The notes beneath the pieces were generated by a model. It saw only the letters and a program-made list of their open reading frames with translations, made no database searches and was not told the DNA's origin. A stretch of 64,000 nucleotides of DNA, taken from contig JACGWO010000012.1 of assembly GCA_034509735.1 (NCBI GenBank), positions 22,163,188 to 22,227,187 of the forward strand. Direction: 5' to 3'. Positions 1-10,244 of the stretch are shown in pieces. How positions within the stretch are numbered: position 1 is the first letter of the stretch; each line of letters begins with the position of its first letter. This DNA comes from Sesamum alatum. Its lineage: Eukaryota > Streptophyta > Magnoliopsida > Lamiales > Pedaliaceae. The translations under genes and the position numbers were made by a program.

Positions 1-868
1 CACAAACCAAATCATATCTATTTGTCCTGTAAGTTGTATCGAAAATCACCAAATCCCCAAAGCAATCATAATCAATTCTTGATTGATTATCTCTCCAGAA
101 TACATTGGCTATCCGACCTTCTTGATTGAATTGAATGTCAAAGTAAAAGCCCGGCTCCGTGTTTGCTTTACCTTTGAAATGCCTAACCAAGTTTTGAGCA
201 TCACCAGGTTCAATCAATGTAGTTTTCAACATGTTTATGAAATTATAGCAATCCTTTTTTGAGAAGCCCACATGTTGAACACCATTACATTCTTCGGACA
301 TGTAGTTAAAGCAATCAATTGGACGCAATCCGGCCTTTTTCATTGACTCAATAGTAGCTCCTTTTTCAGTAGATATAGATCTTGCAGACCTTAAAAGATG
401 CTTACCATTCGATGGAGCAAATTCGTGGTTGTGTTCTTTTACAAATTTTGCAACTCTCCACAGGCCATCCTTATCAATATTAAACGCTATCATTGCTTTG
501 CATTCAGTTCTGGTAGTATTTCTTTTTCTAGTCCCTTTGGAACGTGGTCTTTCATCCTTGACTCCTTCTTTCGAACATAAATAAGATTTCCACCTAAGCA
601 TATTGGTCCCACTGACATAATATTGCTTTCCTTTGCGAACACTGAAGCCAACCAAATTAGCATAGTCTTGATACAATTCATACACCTCATTCTCGGTCTG
701 CGCAACTTGTACTAATAGTCTTCTTTCAACTTCTGCGATATAAGCATTCATTGTTGACTTATTCCCATGAGATTCTTCAATGGAATGAAGGTGGTCGTCA
801 TCTTCCTGGTCACTATCTAAACGTACTATCTCCTCAATCCCTCCATTTTCATGACTAGAATTCCACAT
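1..868 (-). CDS. FAR1-related (FRS) protein, N-terminal part, runs off left edge
   Basis: The minus strand reads open from an ATG at 868 to position 1, about 289 codons with no stop. Residues 1-50 are acidic (run QEDDDHLHSIEE). Next is the FAR1 DNA-binding domain: start NEVYELYQDYANLVGFSVRKG, zinc-ligand pattern YLCSKEG, then TECKAM, then EHNHEF (C2H2 of the WRKY-GCM1 type). Near the window edge the MULE transposase-like domain begins with NVFWRDNQSRIDYDCFGD followed by FDTTYRTN, a highly conserved FAR1/FHY3 segment. In this family the proteins are domesticated Mutator transposases acting as nuclear transcription factors in light and development. The ATG follows a T-rich tract ending GTTAGCAG on the minus strand, so an intron in the 5' UTR is likely. 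The transposase core and any SWIM finger lie outside. The frame is intact, so it may be a working gene, though a recent MULE cannot be excluded. Confidence 0.9.
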   Translation of the reverse strand, partial: MWNSSHENGGIEEIVRLDSDQEDDDHLHSIEESHGNKSTMNAYIAEVERRLLVQVAQTENEVYELYQDYANLVGFSVRKGKQYYVSGTNMLRWKSYLCSKEGVKDERPRSKGTRKRNTTRTECKAMIAFNIDKDGLWRVAKFVKEHNHEFAPSNGKHLLRSARSISTEKGATIESMKKAGLRPIDCFNYMSEECNGVQHVGFSKKDCYNFINMLKTTLIEPGDAQNLVRHFKGKANTEPGFYFDIQFNQEGRIANVFWRDNQSRIDYDCFGDLVIFDTTYRTNRYDLVC

Positions 869-1934
869 GTCTGCTAACAAAAAAAAAAAAAAAAAAGAAA
901 AGCCTTAGTATATAGATTAATGCTAGTATAATAATACACAATAAATTAATTCTTTATGACTTCCGAACAAATCAAAGTAAACCACTTACAGAACACTAAA
1001 ATCACACGGATTACTATACTGAATTATGCCATACTTTTTATTATACTAAAGAACATATCATAATTTATATAGAAGTATACTACTTGCAGAACACTAAAAT
1101 CACCCGCACCGTGGCGTGTTACATCATCTAACTTAAATTTAGATATGTCTGTTTATTATATTAAAGTTGAATAAGGTGATAATTAAACAAGTCTTTCACT
1201 ACAAAAAAAATAAAATAAAATAATAATATGGAAGTTCCGACAGGTAGGAGAAAGTCAGAATAAGGCACATCACAAATAATTAATAACAGTTCCGACGCTC
1301 CATCACAAACTTAAAAGTTGTTTTGGTTCCAACTCTTTTCAGACTATTTTTGTTTGTATTTTTATTTTTAATTTTTAATTTTGAAACAATAATTAACGTA
1401 AAAATATGTTTGTTTTATATAATTTTATTAAAAATATATTAATTTAACACGATAATTTAATATAAAATACAATTTTATTAACTAATCTAAACTTATTAAC
1501 ATTTTAAATAAATACCTATATAAAATTAAAAATATATATTTACTTAAAATTAAAAATTAAGAATAAAAACACAACATGCATTTATTGCACAAGTTTGATT
1601 GGTCCAGTGACAACTCCTAGTGTAATTAATGTTTCTAGGATAAGAATATAATTAATGTTTCTAGGATAAGATAGTTGTCTCATTTATGCACCAGTACTTT
1701 GTATTGACTAAGCCCACTCTTGAAGCTTGGTGTTAAAAAAAATTGATTATTTTTTCCATTATTAATTATTGTATCATAAAAATGATAGCAAAATAATACT
1801 GTTTATCACGTAAAAAAGGCCAATTTTTACCAATTTAATGTTATTTCATTATTTTATAAAGACCCATTTAAAATTTCTATTACTATATTCAAATGATAAT
1901 ATTTTCTTTTTATCATTCTTTAAGACCATCTTAA
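869..1934. other. AT-rich upstream region of the FAR1-like gene, no gene seen
   Basis: On the minus strand, 869-900 is a poly-T tract and TTAGCAG, read as the 3' end of a 5'-UTR intron. Positions 981-1010 and 1081-1105 share a direct repeat (CAGAACACTAAAATCAC). Around 1580-1680 there is a block related to 24,430-24,515 and 36,530-36,600 (shared TTTGATTGG and GTGTAATTAATG), with a local 26-bp duplication containing GTTTCTAGGATAAGA at about 1622-1672. No coding frame is convincing. Confidence 0.5.
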
Positions 1935-2193
1935 GGGTAAATTATATTGACATCCCCCAAGATTAGGTTCAATTAAACAAACACCCCTTGTCTTTTGCAA
2001 AATTACAACTACACTCCTTGAGGGGTATTAGTATAATATTTTTCAAGGGGTATTAGTGTAAGTTTTGTTTTTGAATAGAGTGTGTAATTATAATACAACT
2101 ATAACATTAAGGGGTGTAGTCGTAATTTTATATAAAATAAGGGGTATTTGTGTATTTTGATCTAACCTTAAGGGGTGTCATTGTAATTTATCC
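1935..2193. mobile_element. Foldback MITE, PIF/Harbinger (Tourist)-like
   Basis: A 259-bp sequence folds back on itself over about 90 bp per arm. It starts GGGTAAATTATATTGAC, and the reverse complement of its right end is GGATAAATTACAATGAC. Both arms carry recurring CACCCCTT and ATTACAACTACAC phrases. It is flanked by TAA on both sides (1932-1934 and 2194-2196), the 3-bp target duplication expected for PIF/Harbinger elements. No protein is encoded; mobilisation would need an autonomous relative elsewhere. Confidence 0.75.
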
Positions 2194-2196
2194 TAA

Positions 2197-3492
2197 AATT
2201 TATTTCATTATATTACAAGTTAAATGGCTTAAAAAATATAGATAGGGAATGAGAATGGTAAAAGTTCATATGGTACAATAAACACGAGGTTTAATGTGGT
2301 TTAAATTTTTTTTGAAAAAATATTCAAAAAAAATATGTTAAAATGAATCGGACACGTACTGAATGTTGTCTACGACTGTATGTGTACTAGGGACAGAATC
2401 GAAAATACCTGTTAAGAGTGTGTACGAGGGGCAAAATGGAAGAAAGCGTGGTTGGGGCATGTCCATATATCGACTGCAAATTAATGATGTTTGCAACAAC
2501 CTTGTGGGGCTAGCAAACTATTAATTACTTTGGGTAATAAATATGCCAGTCATGTCGAAAGTGATGGAGTTAGTTGTTACATACAATAATAGTAGAGGTT
2601 GGATCGTACGTAAAGAATTAAACTAGTTACGAACTCGTGCATTGCACGGCATAGAATTAAATATTTAATATTTTTTTATTTAATTTTATATTTGAATTAA
2701 GTAATATTTTAAATATGAAGATAGCAATTGTACCACTTCTATTTTACAATCAAAATTGTTTGACAAATTATTTCTCAGTGTTAACTTTTATGTATGAATT
2801 ACATAATTAAAAATATACCTTATTGTCTTATAATATTTGCATATACGGAAAGTTTTCTTAAAAAAAGAAAAAGTAATGATACATAATAAATAAAAAGTAA
2901 TGAACCAATTTGAACCTCCATCGATTTAAAAGTCAATTAATTCATGAATAACAAATTTAATAAATAAATAAAAGTAAAAATTCAAAATCCTTAACCAAAT
3001 AGGTGCTTAATGGTCCAGTGCAAAACAATTGCATCCAATAAGTTCTTATAAGTACTTTATTATAAAAGTTAAAAATTTCAAACTAAATGAATACCAATTG
3101 AACTACTATGTACTTTAATCATATCACTTATTTGCAAAGTACTCTTTTAAATTTAAAAAACGCACAAATATTGAAGAATGTATAATAAATTTACTATGTA
3201 CTTCAAACATGTTATCCAATTTTTTTTTCCCCAAATCTGTGGTTTGATTGTCGATGTGATCTTGATAGTGTTCTTTATTGTGAGTTATTAAAGATACCAG
3301 TAAATATGTAGTTTTGATAATTTAGCATATGAGGGTATTTAATTGATATCATATTACCTTTGGATACAATTTTTTTTTTCCTGTGGAGATTATTCATCCA
3401 ACAATTCACTTCAAGAAGACTAAATTGGTTTACAATACTAAATATTTTGACTAATATGTGATGATGACTCAATGTTTAAAAAACTTTCACAC
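2197..3492. other. AT-rich DNA with remnants of a duplicated flank
   Basis: No coding frame is supported. About 2500-2600 (TTACTTTGGGTAATAA, then TCGAAAGTGATGGA) resembles the sequences on either side of the CACTA MITEs at 25,005 and 36,739, but has no MITE between them. The rest is A+T-rich with short repeats. Confidence 0.4.
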
Positions 3493-4181
3493 TGATCGTG
3501 TAAGATTCGGGAGACTGTTGATCTAGGCACGGTAACTCAAAATGACGTCGCGAGGCAAAACAACTCTTCCAAAAGTAGGAAAAGTAAATTTGTATTAATG
3601 AGAATGTGAGATAGCTTTACAAAGGATTACCCCTATTTATAGTAAATTATACGGGGTGAAAGTACAATATCGTCCTTCAACCACTGTCAATCCAACGACC
3701 TGGATTTAACTACTAGGGGCGCCTTGGTAATTTGGCATCACCCCACTACTTTTATAACTACCTATGGCATAACGGTAAATAATGGTACACTTGAGGGTAT
3801 TTTAGTAATTCCTAATTTCTAGCACTATCAGTAGCCCCCCAACTTTCAAATGCTTCTAGAAAATTTAGAAGTTCTAACAGATAATTTGATTATGATTCAT
3901 CTTCCTCTTCTTGATAATGCTCCCTTTTGATGTAGAGTCTTTTTCTCCTAGGATTCCTCTTGGTACAAATCCTTTTTCTACTGGAGCTCTTTTTCCTTCT
4001 TGTTCCTTCTTCTACTAGGGCTCTTTTTACTTGACCTTCTACTTTTGCCACGGGTTTCTTCCTTCTTGGGACCCTTCTTCATATAGGCTCTTCCTCTTTT
4101 GAGACTACTCTTGGTTCAACTCCTTTCCTTATTGGGATTCCTTGTCTTCTATGTATACACTTGGTGGGATATTCTGACTGT
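3493..4181 (-). mobile_element. Truncated gypsy element: 3' LTR and 3' untranslated part
   Basis: Read on the minus strand, 4181-3831 matches the 3' untranslated end of the gypsy element at about 56,980-57,344, including the purine tract GTTGGGGGGCTAC. It is followed by an LTR at 3830-3493 that begins TGATAGTGCTAG and ends in CGATCA. The LTR shares with 52,499-52,845 the phrases TATAAATAGGGG, ACGTCG and ACAGTCTCCC. Homology stops abruptly at about 4181, so only the 3' end of an element survives here, in inverted orientation to its relative 49 kb away. Confidence 0.85.
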
Positions 4182-4199
4182 TTTTTGGTTAGAAATAAA

Positions 4200-4976
4200 T
4201 ATCCCATTTAAATTTGATCACTAATTAGAGCTAGTTCTTAACTGTTTTTTGGTTAGAAGTTTTGATATATGCAGTGTTTATGGTAGTTTCGTGAATTTTT
4301 TGTGTATGTTAAGTTTGAAATTAAATATGGATTTAGGTAATTATATATTGATCTTGACCAAGTTTCAAATTTATTTTGTTTATGTTTCGTGTAACAAGAA
4401 AAAAAAGATCATCTGTTTATCCTAAAAAGAATGATTTAGTTTACTTTTGTGAATCTATTTTCTGGAAAAATATGAATTTGGACATGATGATTTTCAAATC
4501 TTACATATAGACTTTGTAAGCAACAAAATCAAGCAAATATTTTTTTTTAAAAAAAATTATCTACCTCCAAAATTTAAAATATTTAATGTTGATGGAGGGA
4601 TCGAAAATTATGGTTGACAACTAATTAAGAAGATTTTAAAATAGGTCCTTGGTCATTTTAATTTATAGTACTCATAGCTTATAGTACTGTATATATTAGT
4701 TGGTATGATGGAGCTTGCCAATTCAAAAAAATTAAGAAATATGAGTGTGTTTGTATTTATCACTATGGGAGAATTTTTTCTTCAACTTGCAAATATACTT
4801 CATCTGAAATTTCTGCAGTAACTTAGATAGGCAAAATTGAATTTTTCGTCCGATGAGACAGGGGGGTTTGCACTTATGGTTGTTCACTTTACACAAATTA
4901 AAAAATTGGTCCCAAAATTGATTTTTTCGACACATTAGTCCTGGAGCTCCAACTTCAGCCAAAAAAAAAAAATGGT
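4200..4976. repeat. Segmental-duplication block E, copy 1
   Basis: This stretch matches 25,780-25,990 and 37,440-37,970 in the same order: TTAGAAGTTTTGATATA, TGATTTTCAAATCTTACA, AATCAAGCAAATA, TACCTCCAAAATTT and TAGTACTCATAG. It is one of the paralogous flanks of the tandem HCT array. From about 4730 to 4976 the sequence is an unassigned repeat fragment with a short A-run at 4961-4972. Confidence 0.7.
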
Positions 4977-5472
4977 TGATCTAGGTAGAAAATAGTAATC
5001 TCCCTAGAGGTCCCAAGTAGCGATCTCCCTGTAGGTCCCAAGTAGCGATCTCATGTGTTCACCCAGATGTGATATGGTCCCTGAGAAGAGAACAACACGT
5101 TAGGCTAGTCGGAATGGTCCTCGGCGAAGACCCTCCTCTGATGCTTAAGTCAGCCCATGATCGAGATGATAATATGCGATCTAAGTAAAGTGGTAGGTCG
5201 AATGTAACCAATAAGTCTTACCATAAATGCGGTGGAATAGTGGCATTTATACTGCCAAATGTATGTACTTGTCTGGTCCACGTGGCTTCATCTCTAGACT
5301 TAAGGTGTTAGATGACGAAGGGTCCAAATCTTGTCTCCGGGGGCGGGTGTCGAACCAGGTCGCGCTACCCGACCCGACTGCATCATACGTGAATCTACGC
5401 CCCCAAATGTAATTTTGCCATTTAGTAGGGTTAATTATGTCTTTTCCATGTGTGGGGGTTACACCCCTATCA
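4977..5472 (+). mobile_element. LTR (plus orientation) of a Transposase_28-type element
   Basis: A 496-bp repeat starting TGATCTAGG and ending CCCCTATCA. It shares long segments with the minus-strand repeat at 8183-8666 and the solo copy at 10,245-10,751: AGACCCTCC, GCTTAAGTCAGC, GGTCGAATGTAACC, CAAATGTATGTACTTGTC, GGTCCACGTGG, and a GTCGGGT-rich stretch. The TG...CA ends and the solo copy with a 5-bp target duplication support calling it an LTR. Two 25-bp near-copies containing GGTCCCAAGTAGCGATCTC lie at about 5010-5055. No 5-bp target duplication is seen on its left side. Confidence 0.65.
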
Positions 5473-6120
5473 TTAGTCCCTCCCTTCTTCTAGTGTTAAA
5501 GTTATTACACTGGAAGAAGTTTAACAAACACCATGTGACCAGTCGCATCTTTTTGCTATTATGACAATCTTTCCATTTTTGATAACTTGGGAAGTCATTT
5601 GCCCATTTTGCCAAAATCTTCTACCGCTACCTCTCATGGCGGGTTTTAACTTGGAGAATTCGTTTTTAGATTTTTCAGCTCTTATCTTTTTGAGATAATA
5701 GTGCGACCTTGAGGGAGGCACGCGACCTTGAAGATAAATCTTTTTTAGATAATAAAGCGATCTCACGGGAGGTACGCGACCTTGTTGGAGCTACGCGACC
5801 TCCTTGAAGAAATCTTTTTCAGATAATAATACAACCTTTTTGGAGCTATGTGACCTCCTTGAAGATAAATCTTTTCCAGAAAATAATGCGACCTTATTGG
5901 AGCTATACAACCTCCTTGAAGATAAATCTTTTTTCAGATAATAACGCAACCTCACAGGAGGTGTGAGACCTTCTTGAAGATAAATCTTTTTTAGATAATA
6001 ACTCAATCTTGTTGGAGCTATAAAAGGATCACCCGGGTAATTTGGAAATGATCTGGAAAAAGATCACCTACGGTGATCTATAAAAGGTCGTCTGCAAGCA
6101 AAGCAGGCTAAGGCAAAGTA
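5473..6120. repeat. Palindrome and 60-bp tandem repeats inside the plus LTR
   Basis: Directly after the LTR comes TTAGTCCCT, then a hairpin whose stems are CTTCTTCTAGTG and CACTGGAAGAAG (about 5487-5520). From about 5690 to 6015 there are five to six degenerate copies of a roughly 60-bp unit holding GAAGATAAATCTTTT, AGATAATAA and repeated GCGACCT. Two TATAAAAGG boxes occur at about 6019 and 6080. The short open frames here are by-products of the repeat; no gene is supported. Confidence 0.6.
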
Positions 6121-6359
6121 TACGGTCGAATGGAAGGGTGGGGAGCATACATGTGTGAGTACATGGGCAATGTGCTCTTCAACCCGTGTATGAGAAGTCT
6201 GAGCGAGAAGCACTTGGTCACGCTTTGTACAATTCCCAAGAATCTTGGCCCACGAGAGAACGTAGCACTGAACTTCGAGCAGAGATTGCCCAGTCAGGGT
6301 TCAGTTTCTATCCTTCCATCTCAGCAGCCCTGCTACTTGAAGTCTTCAGCTCTTCGCGA

Positions 6360-6813
6360 GCTTGCTTACATCAAAGAACCATCTCCTTCAAGTGCTTGGT
6401 ATTTTCCTTCTCCTCGACAACATCCTTAGCGGCTCGATGTTCATATCGCGACTTGCTGCGCTTGTTGGATTTGCTTAAACTTTTGTTGCGATGTTTCTTA
6501 CCCTTGTGTCGATGATTTTTGGACGGACCCTCAGCAACATCAACAACCTTGACCTCCTGGGAGCCTGAGGCTCCAGTGTTGGATCTGCAAGCAAAACAAC
6601 TTCTGGGGGAGGAGCGACCATATGAACCTCGCCGCTAGCTACCTCTATGGCAACGCCCGGAGTTGAACTAGCAGGATGTCCAGACGATTCGCTACGAGGA
6701 TCACCTGCAGAAGCGACCAAAGCATCAATGTCTGAGGAGTGAGCAGGGACCACAGGCGTTGAACTGCCCCTTAAAGCTCGAGAGAGTCGTGCGATACGCG
6801 CGTTCATGATCAC
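6360..6813 (-). pseudogene. Second exon of the Transposase_28-type transposon protein, broken
   Basis: On the minus strand, 6813-6475 reads open and is rich in Ser, Pro, Ala and Val. A second frame (about 6545-6360) continues with a basic stretch SKNHRHKGKKHRNKSLSKSN and a charged heptad-like run ending HLKEMVL, then meets a stop. Low-complexity followed by basic and coiled-coil sequence is the usual C-terminal part of plant Transposase_28-type ORFs. The frame change and stops make it non-functional. The gap to the upstream exon (6814-7085) is read as an intron. Family assignment of this part is inferred from position. Confidence 0.45.
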
Positions 6814-7085
6814 CGTATCTGAAAAATAACAATTTTTTTATAGTTAGAACATAAAATCAATTGAAAAGGAGAAGAGAATCAATGAAGAAGATTGTTCACC
6901 TATCGAACCCCTAACACGGAGGGGTGTTGGAGAGAGCTCGGCGAGCTTCAGGACCTTCTTTACTAATAATTTTTTCGGATCATATGTATAAGAGGTAATT
7001 ACATTTATTTGATCACCTTCCAGCCCCCTCCATAGGTTACAGGTTCAGGTGCCGACACACGCTAATCACAACGGAAAGGCTAATT

Positions 7086-7814
7086 CTAGCCCGGTGGAGG
7101 GCGAATAAAGAAAAACCTCTCCCGCCAAGGACCGACATTCGATCTTAACGTATCTAGGAACCTACATTCTTTGCGGACAGAGAGATAGAAAAACCCGTGA
7201 TCGACGGACCTCGTGGAGAGAGTGAGGGAGTATAGCGAACAAAATTTATCAAAACTGGGTCGGAGATTATGATGTCGCATTATTATAATAAAAAGAAGTG
7301 TATGACAAATAGAATTAAGGGTTAGTTGCATGGGGAAAATACCTAAAGCACAAAAGATACGCTCTACGGGACGAGCTAGAGGAAACTGAAGACCAATATC
7401 TAAATGTACAATGGAGAGAGGATATAAGCCCAGAGGTGGATGATGCATCCTATCAAAGGAACGAGGGATGAAAACTTCAAAACCATGGGGGATAAAATAA
7501 TTTTCCTTAAGTTTATGAACATGAATTTTTACATTGCTAACTATGCCAACCCAAGGGTTTTTGTCCTTCATATCTTGATACCTAGAAGTAGTAGGGGTTC
7601 CTTCAAGATCGATCACATCTAGAAAATGTTCGGTAGGTGAGACCCTAGCAGGAGAATTTTCTAAGTGTTGGCCTACAGTCGCGGGTGCATGTTCAAGGTC
7701 GTCTTGGGTCGCTGGTGCAAGTTGCGAAGAAGTGGCTAAGTATGGAGAGGTTGCGGTTGACGTAGAGTAAGAAGAAGAATCCAAACTAGAGTCAGAGCTG
7801 GAGGTCGCAGACAT
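7086..7814 (-). CDS. Transposase_28-like transposon protein (first exon)
   Basis: About 242 residues are open from an ATG at 7814 to a TAG at 7086; a longer frame upstream runs into 5' untranslated DNA, and the Ser-rich start MSATSSSDSSLDSSS is typical. The first 60 residues are Ser/Thr-rich. Then comes IPRSFDRMHHPPLGLYPLSI, GLQFPLARPVERIF, LTLNSICHTLLF, a Phe/Leu-rich segment and DHGFFYLSVRKECRF. The core pattern (sub-maximal L.FPL...V..., 'N', then FYLS.R) fits the Pfam family 'putative gypsy type transposon' (Transposase_28), whose biochemical role is unknown. It starts 369 bp inside the minus-oriented LTR at 8183-8666, so it belongs to that element. What else: it could be a captured host gene, but no such homologue is recognised. 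Confidence 0.6.
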   Translation of the reverse strand: MSATSSSDSSLDSSSYSTSTATSPYLATSSQLAPATQDDLEHAPATVGQHLENSPARVSPTEHFLDVIDLEGTPTTSRYQDMKDKNPWVGIVSNVKIHVHKLKENYFIPHGFEVFIPRSFDRMHHPPLGLYPLSIVHLDIGLQFPLARPVERIFCALGIFPMQLTLNSICHTLLFIIIMRHHNLRPSFDKFCSLYSLTLSTRSVDHGFFYLSVRKECRFLDTLRSNVGPWRERFFFIRPPPG

Positions 7815-8182
7815 GATAAAGAGTTCAAGGTGCAAAATTGTGTATAATAGGTCGTGGTCACAGGAATAGACAACAACTCGCAGAATGCAAACAAGAGAGG
7901 TTGCAGATGTACCTTGGAGGGCGATTGGCGACAAAAGGGAGCGATCGATGACCACGACAGCGGCTGGTGGAAGGATCGCTTGACACCAAGAAATGAAGAA
8001 GAGGGATGCAAAAGAGGGTTTCACATATTTATAGGGCATGATCATGGAAAGCTGCGTCCATCAGCACGGTTGTGAAGGCGGCACATGTACGATCGGACGG
8101 TTGGGGAATGGTGGCGTTTCGCGAATGGATTTTTCGACTTCTTCTAGTGCAATAACTTGCACTAGAAGAAGTCAGGGACTAA

Positions 8183-8666
8183 TGATAGGGGTGTACCCCC
8201 CACACAAGGAAAAGACATAATTAACCCTGGAAAAGGATCAAAATCGCATTCCGTGTGTAGATCCGCGTATGATGAAGTCGGGTCGGGTAGCACGACCCGA
8301 ACTAGACCTATGACCCGATTTGAGACCCGCCCCCGGAGACAAGATCTGGACCCTTCGTCATCTGACAGCTTAAGTTTGGAGATGAAGCCACGTGGACCAA
8401 ACAAGTACATACATTTGGCCCTATAAATGCGAGTATTCTACCGCATTTATGGTAAGACTTATTGGTTACATTCGACCTACCACTTTACTTAGATCACACT
8501 TTGACTATCTCGAACTTAAGCTGACTTAAGCGTCGGAGGGTCTTCGCCGGGGACCATCCCGGCTAGCTTGACGTACTTTCTTTTCTTAGGGACCACTTTG
8601 CCTGGGTGATTGATTGAGATCTCGAGCATTGACCGCATCAAGGATCGCTACTGTCTACTTGGATCA
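8183..8666 (-). mobile_element. LTR (minus orientation), inverted partner of 4977-5472
   Basis: A 484-bp repeat. On the minus strand it starts TGATCCAAGTAG and ends ACCCCTATCA, as in the plus-oriented copy. It is followed inward by the same TTAGTCCCT and a cleaner palindrome (stems CTTCTTCTAGTGCAA and TTGCACTAGAAGAAG at about 8136-8170). The enclosed gene at 7814-7086 reads away from it, so this is a 5' LTR of a minus-strand element whose own 3' LTR is missing. The outer flanks of the two copies do not match, so the pair is not a simple inverted-repeat insertion. Confidence 0.65.
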
Positions 8667-8892
8667 TAAAGAAATTAAATCACCCAAATTTTCGCATAAA
8701 CAAATAATACCCCAACAGCTGGATGTGCGGTTAATTCCATTATAAGCCCAAAATATCATATTTTGTTAATTCCATTAATGACTCTCTACACCCACCTGCC
8801 CCACTCACAAGAAGCCACACTAGAAAAAATATAGTTTTTCATTATGATTAATTATTATTGTTAAAGTAAAGGGACAATTACACTCCCCCCCT
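8667..8892. other. Short AT-rich spacer, no feature seen
   Basis: Only scattered A+T-rich sequence is present between the LTR and the nested foldbacks. No coding or repeat structure is recognised. Confidence 0.3.
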
Positions 8893-9655
8893 AATTTGAT
8901 ATAAGGCTTAAATGTATTTTTGGTCCCATAACTCAGGTCATTTGGCATTTTCGTCCTTTAACTTTCTAGGGTAGCATTTTGGTCCTGTATCATTTTAATA
9001 TTCGTGATTTTAGTCCTTTTTCGTCGGAGTTCACCCTTCTCGCCGAAAAAATGCATGTGTCTCTCTCGTGACATTTTAAAATTGGGGCTTTTGTTCCTAT
9101 TGGCCCATTTCTGTCAGTATTTTTGTCCTTTAACTTTCTATAGTAGCATTTTGGTCCTGTATATTTTTAATTTTCGCGATTATAGTCATTTTTTTGCCGG
9201 ATTTCACCGTTCTCACCGGTGGAGGTGAACTCCGGCGAACAAAAGGACTAAAATTGTGAAAATTAAAAAGTTGTACGACCAAAATGCTACCCTAGAAAGT
9301 CAAAGGACGAAAACGCCAAATGGCCTAAGTTACGGGACCAAAAATGCAATTAATCCTTTGATATAATTATATGTAGACCCCATGTGGTTTGAAAAATTAC
9401 ATCTAGTACCCCTGAAGTTTGGTTATGTCTAATAAATAGGTTCCTCCATCAGTCAAAATCCACAAAATTTGTAAATAGTAGCAAAAACGAAAAGACTGAA
9501 AATCGATTTTTATTCAGTTTTTTGTTAATATCAACAAATTCAGTAAATTTTGACTAATGGGAGAACCTATGTATTAGATGGAAGCAAACATTATCAGTAT
9601 TAGATATAATTTTTCAAACCACAAGGGGTGTATGCGTAATTACACCAAATCTCGA
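8893..9655. mobile_element. Older foldback element interrupted by a MULE-type MITE
   Basis: When 8904-9356 and one target copy are removed, the left arm (ATTTGATATAATTATATG, then ACCCCATGTGGTTTGAAAAA) pairs with the reverse complement of about 9545-9650 (ATTTGGTGTAATTACGC, then CACCCCTTGTGGTTTGAAAA). The inner parts also pair (AGGTTC, AGTCAAAATTTACTG). No terminal target duplication could be fixed, so the outer ends are approximate. Confidence 0.6.
8904..9356. mobile_element. MULE-type foldback MITE with 9-bp target duplication
   Basis: A 453-bp element. The left end AGGCTTAAATGTATTTTTGG pairs with the reverse complement of the right end, GGATTAATTGCATTTTTGG, and the arms stay similar for well over 100 bp (TTTCTAGGGTAGCATTTTGG in both). 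The 9-bp target duplication TTTGATATA is exact at 8895-8903 and 9357-9365, which fits Mutator-like transposition. It has no coding capacity. Confidence 0.85.
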
Positions 9656-10244
9656 TTAATCATGGTTGCACAACAACTATTAGCCATTTTTTTTGTAAGT
9701 GAGGCCAAAAAACATTTGATACAGCTAAAACTGTGGCAAATATTTTGGACATAGGAAAAACCATAACGAGTGTTAATTACACCTGGTCAAAGCTTAAATT
9801 TTCACATCAATTTTACCTAATTGTGGTAGCTTGTATTTATTTACTACGATTTTTAAACCATGGTGATTCACGTTGTATGAAATAATCAATCTTTTTTACA
9901 GTGCTATTTACATCTGACCCTAAACCTCAAATTTTTTGGGCTCTTGCAAAGTGGTCAGGATAACATTTGTGAATAATTGCTTTGGCCCCCTTGTGACCAC
10001 CTTAATTGCAACTCTCACCTCTCAAAGTGCCTTAATTTGTTGGGTGGTTAATCTAACTCTCATGATTACTTCTTCTATCGTAAGTCCTGAGATTCTGATG
10101 GCTAATATTTTCACGCAATATAATTATGATTAAAATATATTTTGTGCCCTATAATTCTTGCGAATAAGCACTTAACACCGTGCAAATATATATATATATA
10201 TATATATCGCAGATTCCAACATGAAAAACACTATATATTAGCAT
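9656..10244. repeat. Start of the duplicated HCT downstream block, copy 1
   Basis: From about 10,110 the sequence matches 29,095-29,220 and 33,275-33,400 (ACAATATAATTATG, ATTCTTGCGAATAAGCACT, GATT-C-ATGAAAAAC). An (AT)n run lies at about 10,186-10,206. The part before 10,100 has no clear partner or gene, although 9,790-9,880 resembles the interior of the CACTA MITEs at 25,005 and 36,739. Confidence 0.55.

Noticed and set aside
6130..6515. Overlapping plus-strand frames of 99-109 residues
   Set aside because: No recognisable homology; the minus strand carries the basic, coiled-coil second exon of the transposon gene.
4977..8666. Single transposon with 490-bp terminal inverted repeats
   Set aside because: The outer flanks (ATGGT and TAAAG) do not form a target duplication and the solo copy at 10,245 behaves as an LTR with 5-bp duplication.
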